64,000 nt of DNA from Planctomycetaceae bacterium. GTDB taxonomy: Bacteria; Planctomycetota; Phycisphaerae; Phycisphaerales; SM1A02. Each line of letters begins with the position of its first letter. Position 1 is the first letter of the stretch. Below the pieces are notes generated by a model, which saw nothing but the letters and a program-made list of their open reading frames with translations, was not told the origin of the DNA and did no database searches. The stretch lies in NCBI GenBank assembly GCA_027490145.1, contig JAIXYQ010000012.1, forward strand, positions 62,001 to 126,000, written 5' to 3'. The position numbers and the translations under genes are program-made. This document shows, piece after piece, positions 22,319 through 30,410 of the stretch.

Positions 22319-25300
22319 ATGACCACCGTGAGCTGCGGCGTCCTTGTGCTGATCGCGTCAACCGCCGTGGCGCAGGTGGCGCCACCCAACGGCATCCGCG
22401 TGAGTGACGTACGCCACGATGCCCTCGTGCACTGCACGGTGGTCACGCAACCGGGCACGGTGATCGATGACGCCACCATCGTGATGAAGGACGGCTGGAT
22501 CGTGGCGGTCGGTCCCGCGGCAGCCACGCCCATCCCTGCCGGCGCGACCGCGCACGACTGCACCGGACTGACGGCGTACGCGGGCTTCATCGAGCCCTAC
22601 CTGCAGGTCGATACGACCGCGCAGGCTCGCGCCGCGGCATCACAGGCCGATGCCCATTGGAACCCGCGCGTCACGCCGCAGGTGCGCGTGCGTGATGCCC
22701 AGGTGCCGGCCGCTTCGATGCGTGATGCCCTTCGCGATGCGGGCTTCTGTGTGGCCGCGGCGTGGCCATCGACCGGCGCGATGCGTGGCAGCGGCGCGGC
22801 GCTCACGCTGGCTGCCGAGGACACGAACGTGATGTGGATCGGAGGTGACCTGGGCCAGGTCGCAGCCTTCGATCGATTCACGCCGCCCGAGGGACAGGAA
22901 CCACCGTTCGACAGCCCACGCGCCGTGGCGTATCCCGCCTCGCGCATGGGTGCGATCGCGCTCGTGCGGCAGGTCATGCGCGATGCGGCCTGGTCCAGGC
23001 ACGCTGACCTGGCCTGGATGGCGCGTCCGACGGGCCAGGAACCGCCACGCGCCAGTGCCGCGTGGGCTGCACTTGCACCATGCCTGCCCAAGTCAGGCGC
23101 CCGTGCCCTGCCGCTCGTCGTCGAATGCAGTGATGAGCACGCCGTGCTCCACGGCAAGCACCTGCTCGACGAAGCGGGCTGGGCCGGTTGGTGCGTCGCG
23201 AGCGGTCTTGAGTTCCGTGAGCTCGATGCGATCGTGGCCACGCGGCTGCCGCTCGTCGTGCCGCTTGACTTCGCCAAGGCTCCCGACCTGGCCAACCCGC
23301 GCCGTGCCGACCAGATCTCGTTGCGCGAGCTGGGAACCTGGGCATGCTCGCCCATGAACCCCGCGCTGCTCGCGGAGCGTGGTGCGACGATCGCCCTGAC
23401 CACGCATCGACTGAAGGATCGGGGCGACCTGCACGCACGGCTGCGCACGGCGGTGGAGCATGGGCTTGCCGCCGACGCGGCGCTCGCAGCACTCACCACC
23501 ACGCCGGCATCGCTGCTGGGCCTTGGTGCGATGCATGGTCGCATCGCTCCCGGCTCGATGGCCAACATCGTGCTGATGGAGGGCACGCTGGCCTCGAAGG
23601 GTGCACAGGTGCGGCGCGTCTGGGTCGCCGGACGCGAGTCGATCGTCAAGCCGAAACCCGTGCTGCCGATCGACGGCGGTTTCGTGATGACTTCCGGCGA
23701 TCGCTCGGTGCGCGGCTCCATCGACCTGGCCAAGGGGACGATCAGCCTCATGAAGCCGCCGGTCGAGGGCGCCGAGGCTGGATCGAAGGCTGAGTTCGCC
23801 AAGGCAGACAAGGTGGATCTCGGGCAGCGCACGATCTCGTTCGTGGCTCCGCTCGGCACGATCGATGCCGGCGTTCGCGTACGGATGGTCGGTGAGACCG
23901 ACGGTCGCTCCATCCGCATCGAGGGCGTGACGCCCTCGGGCGCACGCACGGTGTGGACGATGGTCGCCGACGCCACGGTGCCTGCCCCCGATGCTGAGGC
24001 CGGCGCGGCGGCACGTCCGGCTGATGACGGGGAACCCAGTGACGCGACCGTTGCATCCAAGGAAGACGGGGCGACGGATCCGCGACACCCCGCCGCCATG
24101 ATGCTGCTCCGGACGGCGCCCTTCGGTGACGCCGGCGTTCGCTTCGAGCGCTCGACCACGGGTGACCGCGTTCCCATGGCGATCGAGCGCACCGTCTTCC
24201 GCAACGCCACGGTCTGGACGAGCGCCGCCGCCGGCATCATCGAGGGGTGCGATGTGCTCATCGACGGCGGGAAGGTCGCGGCGATCGGCGTGAAGCTCGC
24301 CGTGCCTGCCGGCACGAAGGAGGTCGATTGCGCAGGTCGGCACATCACCCCGGGTCTGATCGACTGCCACAGCCACACCGGAGTCCTGGGTGAGGTGAAC
24401 GAGTGGACCCAGGCCTGCACGGCGGAGGTCGGCATCGGCGACGTGATCGATCCGACGGACATCAATTGGTACCGACAGCTTGCCGGGGGCCTCACCGCGG
24501 CGAACCAGCTCCACGGCAGCGCCAACCCCATCGGCGGACGCAACAGCGTGGTCAAGCTCAAGTGGGGCGAGTCCGCTTCGGCGTTCCCGGTGCCCGATGC
24601 GAAGCCCGGCATCAAGTTCGCGCTCGGCGAGAACGTGGTCCGGCCCCGCGATCGTTACCCCGATACGCGCATGGGCGTCGAGGCCTACATGCGCGATCGA
24701 TTCCGTGCGGCCGCCGAGCAGCGTGCCGCGCTGGCCCGGTGGAACGCACTGCCCGGCGCCGAGCGGGCGCGCACCGTGCCGCCGCAGGTCGATGATGAAC
24801 TCACCGTGCTTGGTGAGATCCTCGCCGGTGAGCGCGTGGTGCACTGCCACTCGTACCGCCAGGACGAGATCGTGATGCTCCTCGACCTTGCGGACGAGCT
24901 GGGTTTCAGGGTCGCCACGCTCCAGCACATCCTCGAGGGCTACAAGGTCGCCGATCGCATCGCGCGCCATGGTGCGGGCGCAAGCAGCTTCAGCGACTGG
25001 TGGGCCTACAAGATGGAGGTCATGGATGCGGTACCGCACAACGGTGCGGTCATGGCCGGCCAGGGCGTGCTCACGAGCTTCAACTCCGACAGCGACGAGC
25101 TCGCGCGCCGGCTCAACACCGAGGCCGCGAAGGCGTGCCGCTACGGCGGGCTTGAACCCGGCGAGGCCTTGAAGTTCGTGACGATCAACCCGGCGATCCA
25201 GCTCGGCATCGGCCACCGCACGGGCAGCCTGGAGATCGGCAAGGATGCGGACCTGGTCGTGTGGACCACCGATCCCCTGTCGAGCTATGCCGTGTGCGAC

Positions 25301-25612
25301 CAGACCTGGATCGAGGGCGTGAAGCGCTTTGACCGGGCGGCCGACCGGGAACGACGTGCCCAGGATGCGTCGCTGCGGGCCCAGTTGCTCGAGGCGGCGT
25401 TCGAGCGCGGCGGGATGGATCAACCACCGGACAAGCCTGAGTCGGAGGGCGGTGGTCGACGCCGTGGGCCGACGCTGTTGGCCCGCATGCTCGACACGCG
25501 CGAGGATGCGTTCTGGGAGATGTACCGCCGCGGCCAGGATCCCGCGGCGGTCCGGTCGGGCGAATGCGGTTGCGGTGCAGCCATGTCCATCTTCGGTGGA
25601 GGTGACCAGTGA
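22319..25612 (+). CDS. Exported double-domain amidohydrolase (N-terminal half degenerate)
   Basis: 1097 aa from the ATG at 22319. Signal peptide: TTVSCGVLVLIASTAVAQ. The protein contains two amidohydrolase-like domains. The N-terminal one (about 20-450) has the composite beta-sandwich start and a GSMANIVLMEG end, but its metal motif is replaced (YAGFIEPYLQVD), so it is probably inactive. The C-terminal one (about 620-1030) keeps the metal motif DCHSHTG (His684, His686), VVHCHSYRQDEI, and the finishing GSLEIGKDADLVVWTTDPLSS. Its substrate is unknown; related exported enzymes act on cyclic amides or dipeptides. The tail is Cys/Gly-rich (GECGCGAAM). It overlaps the next gene by 4 nt. Confidence 0.75.
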   Translation: MTTVSCGVLVLIASTAVAQVAPPNGIRVSDVRHDALVHCTVVTQPGTVIDDATIVMKDGWIVAVGPAAATPIPAGATAHDCTGLTAYAGFIEPYLQVDTTAQARAAASQADAHWNPRVTPQVRVRDAQVPAASMRDALRDAGFCVAAAWPSTGAMRGSGAALTLAAEDTNVMWIGGDLGQVAAFDRFTPPEGQEPPFDSPRAVAYPASRMGAIALVRQVMRDAAWSRHADLAWMARPTGQEPPRASAAWAALAPCLPKSGARALPLVVECSDEHAVLHGKHLLDEAGWAGWCVASGLEFRELDAIVATRLPLVVPLDFAKAPDLANPRRADQISLRELGTWACSPMNPALLAERGATIALTTHRLKDRGDLHARLRTAVEHGLAADAALAALTTTPASLLGLGAMHGRIAPGSMANIVLMEGTLASKGAQVRRVWVAGRESIVKPKPVLPIDGGFVMTSGDRSVRGSIDLAKGTISLMKPPVEGAEAGSKAEFAKADKVDLGQRTISFVAPLGTIDAGVRVRMVGETDGRSIRIEGVTPSGARTVWTMVADATVPAPDAEAGAAARPADDGEPSDATVASKEDGATDPRHPAAMMLLRTAPFGDAGVRFERSTTGDRVPMAIERTVFRNATVWTSAAAGIIEGCDVLIDGGKVAAIGVKLAVPAGTKEVDCAGRHITPGLIDCHSHTGVLGEVNEWTQACTAEVGIGDVIDPTDINWYRQLAGGLTAANQLHGSANPIGGRNSVVKLKWGESASAFPVPDAKPGIKFALGENVVRPRDRYPDTRMGVEAYMRDRFRAAAEQRAALARWNALPGAERARTVPPQVDDELTVLGEILAGERVVHCHSYRQDEIVMLLDLADELGFRVATLQHILEGYKVADRIARHGAGASSFSDWWAYKMEVMDAVPHNGAVMAGQGVLTSFNSDSDELARRLNTEAAKACRYGGLEPGEALKFVTINPAIQLGIGHRTGSLEIGKDADLVVWTTDPLSSYAVCDQTWIEGVKRFDRAADRERRAQDASLRAQLLEAAFERGGMDQPPDKPESEGGGRRRGPTLLARMLDTREDAFWEMYRRGQDPAAVRSGECGCGAAMSIFGGGDQ

Positions 25613-26916
25613 AGTCGATCATCCTGTCCCTGTCGATCGGTGCGGTGGCGCATGCCCAGAACGCAACACCCCCGAGCCCCGCCCCAAGGCAGGTGGGCTG
25701 CATCCGAAACGTCATCGTCCACACGATGGATCCGGCATGCACGGTCATTCCGGATGCCGCCGTGGTGATCGGCGTCGATGGCCGCATCGATCGCATCGTG
25801 CCGACGGCCGAGGCACCCGTGGATGGCGTGCTGACCTTCGATGGCCAGGGACGCCATCTGTGGCCAGGCTTCATCTCGAGCGCGACCACGATGGGCCTGA
25901 TCGAGGTCCAACAGGTGCGTGCCACCGACGACCGCACGGAAGTCGGACCGTTCCACCCGGAAGTCGAAGCCTGGGTCGCCGTGAATCCCGACAGCGATCT
26001 CCTGGCCGTGGCGCGGGCCAACGGGATCCTCGGTGCGCTGGTCTTCCCGCAGGGCGGTCGCGTGAGTGGGACCGCGAGCATGGTCCGGCTCAACGGCTGG
26101 GACACCCATGACCTGGTGCTGCGCAAGGACAGCGGCGTGATCGTGCGGTGGCCGGCCACCGAGCCCACGGTGCAGTGGTGGACGCGTTCGACGCCCGATG
26201 ACCAGCAGAAGCGCATCGACCGCGAACTGCGTGAGGTCAAGGAGTTCTTCACACGCGCGAAGGCGTACATCACCGCGCGTGATGCAGGTTCGACCCAGGT
26301 CGATGACCTGCGGTTCGAGCGACTTCGGCCCGTGCTCACCGGCGCGGCGCCGATCTACCTCGACGCCAGCAGTGCCGGTCAGGTCGCCAGCGCCGTGACC
26401 TGGGCCTTGGCCGAGGGCTTCAAGCCGGTCATCGTCGGTGGCCCGGGGGCACTCGAGCAGGCGGACCTGCTGCGTGCCCATGACGTGCCGGTCATCATCG
26501 TCGGCGTCCACCGCCTGCCGCAGTGGGCGCACGAACCATGGGATGCACCGTTCACGCTCCCGGCGCGCCTGGCCGAGGCGGGAATCCGGTTCTCGATCGC
26601 GACGGGTGACGAGCCGAGCAACGATCGGAACCTGCCGCATCACGCGGCCACCGCGGTCGCGCATGGTCTGCCGCACGATCGTGCCGTGGCGTCGATCACG
26701 CGCGATGCAGCGATGATCGCCGGCGTGGGCGACCAACTGGGATCCATCGTGCCCGGCATGCGGGCGACGGTCATCCTCTGCAGTGGCGACCCGCTGGACG
26801 TGCGTACCCCGGTCGAAGCCGCCTGGATCGATGGACGACGGCTTGACCTGTCGAACCACCAGACCCGGATGCTCGAGAAGTACCGAAGGAAGTACGAGGA
26901 ACCCGCCGGCCGCTGA
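25609..26916 (+). CDS. Exported amidohydrolase-like protein lacking the HxH metal motif
   Basis: 435 aa from a GTG that overlaps the previous stop (GTGA), so it is coupled to the large amidohydrolase. Signal peptide: MKSIILSLSIGAVAHAQ. The amidohydrolase frame is visible: IRNVIVHTMDPACTVIPDAAVVIGVDGRI, GQGRHLWPGFI, then a C-terminal GSIVPGMRATVILCSGDPLD. The position normally holding HxH reads SSATTM, and other metal ligands are not evident. It is probably a non-catalytic partner of the upstream enzyme, perhaps forming a hetero-oligomer, a pattern seen in planctomycetes and Bacteroidetes. Confidence 0.7.
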   Translation: MKSIILSLSIGAVAHAQNATPPSPAPRQVGCIRNVIVHTMDPACTVIPDAAVVIGVDGRIDRIVPTAEAPVDGVLTFDGQGRHLWPGFISSATTMGLIEVQQVRATDDRTEVGPFHPEVEAWVAVNPDSDLLAVARANGILGALVFPQGGRVSGTASMVRLNGWDTHDLVLRKDSGVIVRWPATEPTVQWWTRSTPDDQQKRIDRELREVKEFFTRAKAYITARDAGSTQVDDLRFERLRPVLTGAAPIYLDASSAGQVASAVTWALAEGFKPVIVGGPGALEQADLLRAHDVPVIIVGVHRLPQWAHEPWDAPFTLPARLAEAGIRFSIATGDEPSNDRNLPHHAATAVAHGLPHDRAVASITRDAAMIAGVGDQLGSIVPGMRATVILCSGDPLDVRTPVEAAWIDGRRLDLSNHQTRMLEKYRRKYEEPAGR

Positions 26917-26933
26917 ACAACGCCGGCAGGCTG

Positions 26934-26949
26934 CACGCCCTTGGGCGTG
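26934..26949. terminator. Short palindromic hairpin between convergent genes
   Basis: CACGCC and GGCGTG flank a CTTG loop and are followed by ATTTC. It sits in the 69-bp gap between the amidohydrolase-like gene and a convergent small gene. It is a possible weak bidirectional terminator. Confidence 0.4.
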
Positions 26950-26985
26950 ATTTCGGTGCGTGGGTCGGGGACCTGCGCGCAGCGG

Positions 26986-27234
26986 TCAGGCTGCGTCGAT
27001 GACCGAGTAGCGATCGAGGTTCAGCGTCACCAGCTCGCCGTCATCCTTGCGCAGCTCGAGGCGATCGAGCCAGAGGCGATCCTGGTGGGCATGCGCGAAC
27101 CAGGAGCCGGTCTTGGCCTGGCGCCAGCGGACCACGACGCCCTCGACCGCGGTGGTCCACACCTGGGCAACCTGGGGCATCTGCTGCATCACGCGCACGC
27201 GCGTGCCGGGCTGGAGCGCAAGTCCTTCGAACAT
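26986..27234 (-). CDS. Small conserved protein of unknown function
   Basis: 82 aa. A compact, soluble, beta-rich protein: GTRVRVMQQMPQVAQVWTTAVEGVVVRWRQ, then TGSWFAHAHQDRLWLDRLELRKDDGELVTLNLD. I recall similar small proteins across planctomycetes and other bacteria, with the TGSWFAHAxxDRLWLDRLxLRKDDGE core strongly conserved, but no function. The RV...TTAVEG...V strand pattern suggests an SH3- or Tudor-like barrel; that is inference. It has its own near-consensus TATACT element 8 nt before the ATG. Confidence 0.75.
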   Translation of the reverse strand: MFEGLALQPGTRVRVMQQMPQVAQVWTTAVEGVVVRWRQAKTGSWFAHAHQDRLWLDRLELRKDDGELVTLNLDRYSVIDAA

Positions 27235-27242
27235 GGTCGGGG

Positions 27243-27248
27243 AGTATA
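27243..27248 (-). promoter_or_regulatory. -10-like element TATACT, near-leaderless spacing
   Basis: On the minus strand TATACT ends 8 nt before the ATG at 27234. It is the closest match to a sigma-70 -10 box in this class. Confidence 0.5.
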
Positions 27249-27256
27249 GCCGTCAC

Positions 27257-28501
27257 TCACGCCAGGTCGGCCGGTGCGACGATCGCCCGACAGAGTCCCT
27301 CGCGCCACGACGCTCCGCAGCGGCGCGCGAGCAGCGCGTTGACCTGGTCCAACTGCACGTTGCGCAGATCGGCGGTGAGTTCCTCCAGCGTGCGGAGCCG
27401 ACCATAGGTGAACCAGTCGCTCGCCAGGGCCATGGCCCGGGCGGACGTGCTCTCTTCGCTCATGACCAGACGGCTCAGGATGCCGATGCGGGCGCGCTCG
27501 AGTTCGTCGGCATCGATGCCCTGCGCGAGCCGCTCGAGTTCCCGCAGGATGCAGTCAAGGGTCTCCTGTGCCCGCTCGGGACGTGACCCGGCGTAGATGG
27601 TGACCCGGCCAAGGTCCCGACCTGCGGAGTACGACCCCCCCACGCTGTAACAGAGCGCGCGACGTTCGCGCACCTCATCGAAGAGTCGGCTGCTGGAGCC
27701 CCCGCCGAGCACCCGGATGGCCAAGCGCATGGCATGGCGATCGTCGTCGCGGGCATTCGGTGCATCGAGCGACAGTGCGATGTGGGTCTGGGCCGTCGGC
27801 ATCACCTCGATGTGGCGCGTGGAGCGCGGCGACGCGCCGGGAACCATGGTGGTCGACGAACCCGTCCAGCCGGACAGCTCCCGGTCCAGCACGGCACACG
27901 CAGCCTCGTGATCCACATCACCGGCCATGCCGATCAGCGTGCCGACCGGGGTGCATCGACGATGCCAGGCGGTGCGCAGTCCATCGGCGGTCAGGGCCTC
28001 GATCCCTTCGGGTGTACCGAGCCCGGAGCGGTTGAAGGGTTCGGGCATGCTGATCCGCTGCAGGTGCTGCATGCACAACTGTTGGGGTTCGTCCCGGACG
28101 GCCGCGATCGCCTGCAATCCAAGCGCCTTGGCCTGTTCAACCCCCTCGGGATCCATGCGTGGAGCGCGGACCATCTCGGCCAGGCACGCCAGCATGCCGC
28201 CCACGTTCGGACCCGTGGTCACGGCCGACAGGTTCACGTGGTGCACCGCGGCCGAGGCATTGCGCTGCACCCCAAGCACATCGAGCCGCCGTGCCATGTC
28301 CTCGCTGGAACTCCGTTCGGTCCCGCGAAGCAGCAGTTCCGCACACATGGCGCTCTCGCCCTCACCCGCGGCACCGGCCGGATCGCCGGCCGTACCGACT
28401 GGCGACAGCCAGGCCACGCTGACGCTGGACATCGACGGCATGCGCTCGGTCAGCAGCCAGGCACCGCAGGTCAGCTGGGTCGATCGGAAGGTCGCGCTCA
28501 T
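27257..28501 (-). CDS. M16 peptidase homologue lacking the zinc-binding motif
   Basis: 414 aa from the ATG at 28501, which overlaps the dapB stop (ATGA). The M16 (pitrilysin/MPP-like) fold is clear: the C-terminal lobe has LGGGSSSRLFDEVRERRALCYSVGGSYSAG and the substrate/subunit interface after it. The inverted zinc motif HxxEH is replaced. Aligned with the active M16 protein elsewhere in this window, HFLEHMMFKGS corresponds to AMCAELLLRGT, so all catalytic residues are lost. Non-catalytic M16 subunits usually pair with an active one. The active homologue lies at 38407-39633, not adjacent. Confidence 0.8.
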   Translation of the reverse strand: MSATFRSTQLTCGAWLLTERMPSMSSVSVAWLSPVGTAGDPAGAAGEGESAMCAELLLRGTERSSSEDMARRLDVLGVQRNASAAVHHVNLSAVTTGPNVGGMLACLAEMVRAPRMDPEGVEQAKALGLQAIAAVRDEPQQLCMQHLQRISMPEPFNRSGLGTPEGIEALTADGLRTAWHRRCTPVGTLIGMAGDVDHEAACAVLDRELSGWTGSSTTMVPGASPRSTRHIEVMPTAQTHIALSLDAPNARDDDRHAMRLAIRVLGGGSSSRLFDEVRERRALCYSVGGSYSAGRDLGRVTIYAGSRPERAQETLDCILRELERLAQGIDADELERARIGILSRLVMSEESTSARAMALASDWFTYGRLRTLEELTADLRNVQLDQVNALLARRCGASWREGLCRAIVAPADLA

Positions 28502-29220
28502 GGGCATGCTCCTGGGGTGTGGCCAAGGCGATCATCGAGCCAGTCATCGATGGTCAGCAGCCCGGCCGGGCGGCCGTGCAGCCAACAGGCGAGCCGCAGC
28601 GCCCCGAGGGCGAAGAGCTGGCGGCCCACGGCATCGTGTTCGATGCGCAGCGTCTCGAGTGGCCCGGCGAACTGGACCGAGTGGGCACCGACCGTGTCGC
28701 CGGCTCGGATGCTGTGGATGCGTGAGCGTGGAACCAGGGTCCCTGATCCGGCGCCGACCGCGTCGGCCAGGGCCAGCGCAGTGCCTGATGGTGCGTCGAC
28801 CTTGCGATGGTGATGGTGCTCGATGACGTCGACCGCGTACTCCGATCCGAGCAGTCGGGCGGCGTCACGACAGAGCCGACGCGCCACCGCGACGCCTAAT
28901 GAGGTGTTCGGGGCGACCATCACGCAGATTTTTTTTGAGGCCTCCAGCACGGCATCGCGAGCCCCATCGTCGAGCCCCGTCGTGCATGACAGCAGTGATG
29001 CACCATGATCCGCCGCAAGGCGCGCCGCGCGGACCGCACCGGCTGCACTGCTGAAGTCGATGACGCAGTCGATCGCTCCAACTGCTTGGGAATCAGGGGT
29101 TTTTGCATCGACCTCAAGCACCGTCCGGCACCGCGACGATGGATCCGTCGCTGCATCGATGACGGCGCGACCCATGCGACCCGATGCTCCGACGACGGCG
29201 ATGGTGGTGATTGGGTGCAT
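28498..29220 (-). CDS. dapB: 4-hydroxy-tetrahydrodipicolinate reductase
   Basis: 240 aa. DapB makes tetrahydrodipicolinate with NAD(P)H in the lysine/diaminopimelate pathway. Signatures are the dinucleotide site VVGASGRMGRAV, DCVIDFSSAAG, SCTTGLDD, APNTSLGV and the signature EHHHHRKVDAPSGTA, with its catalytic His and Lys. Residues KK of ASKKICVM are encoded by a run of eight A (T8 at 28929-28936 on the plus strand), rare in this GC-rich DNA. The gene is coupled to the inactive M16 gene downstream. No other dap gene is near. Confidence 0.93.
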   Translation of the reverse strand: MHPITTIAVVGASGRMGRAVIDAATDPSSRCRTVLEVDAKTPDSQAVGAIDCVIDFSSAAGAVRAARLAADHGASLLSCTTGLDDGARDAVLEASKKICVMVAPNTSLGVAVARRLCRDAARLLGSEYAVDVIEHHHHRKVDAPSGTALALADAVGAGSGTLVPRSRIHSIRAGDTVGAHSVQFAGPLETLRIEHDAVGRQLFALGALRLACWLHGRPAGLLTIDDWLDDRLGHTPGACP

Positions 29221-29260
29221 CGTGGACTGCGTCGGAGCGGGATCGTGTCAAGGCCCGTGG

Positions 29261-29287
29261 TGATCCAAAATCGCGGATTTTGGATCA
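29261..29287. promoter_or_regulatory. 12-bp perfect inverted repeat (operator-like)
   Basis: TGATCCAAAATC and its exact complement are separated by GCG. The site lies in the 181-bp divergent gap, 41 bp before the dapB start on one side and just upstream of the promoter-like element of the Lys/Ala peptide on the other. Its AT-rich arms stand out. It is likely a binding site for a dimeric regulator; the identity is unknown. Confidence 0.5.
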
Positions 29288-29293
29288 AGCCCC

Positions 29294-29322
29294 TTTCCAA
29301 CTCGCGACGATAACGGTACAAC
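29294..29322 (+). promoter_or_regulatory. Sigma-70-like promoter of the Lys/Ala peptide gene
   Basis: TTTCCA and TACAAC are separated by exactly 17 nt, each matching four of six consensus positions. The predicted leader to the ATG at 29402 is about 75 nt. It lies 7 bp from the inverted repeat, which may control it. Confidence 0.4.
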
Positions 29323-29401
29323 ATGTGCGGTCACCGAGGTAACGCTACGCGCCTCGACTGACTCTCCGACCCAAAGCGTAGCCAACATGGAGCCCATCAC
29401 C

Positions 29402-29473
29402 ATGGCAAAGAAGAAGGCTGCTAAGAAGGCCGCTAAGAAGGCCGCGAAGAAGACCGCCAAGAAGTCGAAGTAA
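29402..29473 (+). CDS. 23-residue Lys/Ala-rich histone-H1-like peptide
   Basis: Encodes M-A-K-K-K followed by repeated AAKK units and ending TAKKSK. It has 12 lysines and no acidic residue, like the C-terminal tail repeats of histone H1 and of bacterial H1-like DNA-binding proteins. An in-frame ATG at 29387 would add five residues (MEPIT). GGAG at 29389-29392 is close to Shine-Dalgarno distance from 29402. A promoter-like element upstream and an excellent terminator just downstream make it a self-contained unit, which argues that it is expressed. It would bind nucleic acid non-specifically. It is too short for most gene finders. Confidence 0.6.
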   Translation: MAKKKAAKKAAKKAAKKTAKKSK

Positions 29474-29495
29474 TTCGGCGGTTGGTCAAGCAATA

Positions 29496-29533
29496 CACCA
29501 AGGGCCGGCCTCGAGCCGGCTCTCGGTGTTTTT
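29496..29533 (+). terminator. Rho-independent terminator
   Basis: A 14-bp stem (CACCAAGGGCCGGC with its partner at 29515-29528, one A/C mismatch and one G-U) with a CTCGA loop is followed by TTTTT. It lies 22 bp after the Lys/Ala peptide stop codon. Confidence 0.88.
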
Positions 29534-29581
29534 GCGGCGCACTACACTTCTGTCCGTCCGCACCACCCCACGACCACGCCC

Positions 29582-29842
29582 ATGCCACACGTCATTGCCG
29601 AACCGTGCATCGCGACCAAGGACGCCAGCTGCGTCGAAGTCTGCCCCGTGGATTGCATCCACCCCACCAAGGCCGAGGGCTCGTTCGCCGAAGCCACGCA
29701 GCTCTACATCGATCCAGGAACCTGCATCGACTGTGGCCTGTGCGTGGATGAATGCCCGGTCCGGGCGATCTTCCCCCAGGACGACCTTCCTGAGGAGTGG
29801 AAGAAGTACATCCAGATCAACGCGGATCACTACGCCAAGTGA
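29582..29842 (+). CDS. 7Fe-type ferredoxin (3Fe-4S plus 4Fe-4S)
   Basis: 86 aa. Cys positions 9, 17, 21, 25, 48, 51, 54 and 58. The first group C9-x7-C17-x3-C21-P lacks the second Cys of a standard CxxC start, and the second group is CxxCxxCxxxCP. This is the 7Fe pattern of Azotobacter FdI-type and mycobacterial FdxA-like ferredoxins. It should be a soluble, low-potential electron carrier in the cytoplasm. The partner is unknown. It starts ~50 bp after the terminator of the Lys/Ala peptide; TACACT at 29543-29548 may be its -10 box. Confidence 0.88.
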   Translation: MPHVIAEPCIATKDASCVEVCPVDCIHPTKAEGSFAEATQLYIDPGTCIDCGLCVDECPVRAIFPQDDLPEEWKKYIQINADHYAK

Positions 29843-29874
29843 GTCGGCCGGGTGAATCGGCCGGGTGAATCGGC
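29839..29874. repeat. 13-nt tandem repeat over the ferredoxin stop codon
   Basis: GTGARTCGGCCGG occurs at 29839-29851 and 29852-29864, with a partial third copy to 29874. The first copy contains the ferredoxin TGA. Confidence 0.7.
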
Positions 29875-29954
29875 AACGTGCGTCGGCATCCCGGGCGCGA
29901 AAAACCCGTGAAACCACGCAGGTTCCGGGGTCCGCGCGACGCGGCACCCTCACC

Positions 29955-30347
29955 TCACTCGTCGGCCGGGGCTTCCTTGTTCACGCCGCTCGACGCATCG
30001 GGCCGCTCGGTCCAGTCCTCGCAACGGCCGCCGAGGTTGAGTTCGCTCGGCATGGTCTTGCGGTAGCCGAGCTTCCGGGCCACCTCCAGCACATCGGTCC
30101 AGCTCGGGAAGGGCTTGCCGTTGACGCGCTTGAAGGCATCGATGGCCATGAGCCACAGGTACTGCTCACGGCTCATCTCGCCCTCTTCGGCGCTGCGGAT
30201 GAAGTCCGTCAGGCGCCGACCCGGTCCACGGCGACGCTCGAGGTTGGTCGGTGACGCCGGCGTGACGTCGCGGCGATCCTCGCCACTGCGCCGTTCCTGC
30301 ATGCCGTAGCTGGGTTCGGGCTTGGCTGGGTCGTACGAGTCGCTCAT
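29955..30347 (-). CDS. Conserved planctomycete protein of unknown function
   Basis: 130 aa, soluble. The N-terminal ~45 residues are charged and Arg-rich (RRSGEDRR, ERRRGPGRRLTD). The conserved core is DFIRSAEEGEMSREQYLWLMAIDAFKR...PFPSWTDVLEVARKLGYRKTMPSELNLG. I recall near-identical cores in other planctomycetes but no known role. The helical core followed by a strand-like end could be a small DNA- or protein-binding domain; this is inference. GGAGG lies 9 nt before the ATG. No close partner is present. Confidence 0.7.
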   Translation of the reverse strand: MSDSYDPAKPEPSYGMQERRSGEDRRDVTPASPTNLERRRGPGRRLTDFIRSAEEGEMSREQYLWLMAIDAFKRVNGKPFPSWTDVLEVARKLGYRKTMPSELNLGGRCEDWTERPDASSGVNKEAPADE

Positions 30348-30410
30348 GGTGGTGTCCTCCGCGCCGGACGGATCCGTGCGCTTCCTTACACTCTACATTG
30401 CGCCACCCCC

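Noticed and set aside
23093-25423. 776-codon minus-strand open frame opposite the large amidohydrolase
   Set aside because: Mirror of the real gene in a GC-rich genome; composition is Arg/His/Ala/Gly noise without motifs or a start signal.
29248-29493. Hydrophobic 81-codon minus-strand frame over the Lys/Ala peptide gene
   Set aside because: Its Phe/Ala-rich repeats are simply the complement of the AAKK codons; the plus strand has the promoter and terminator.
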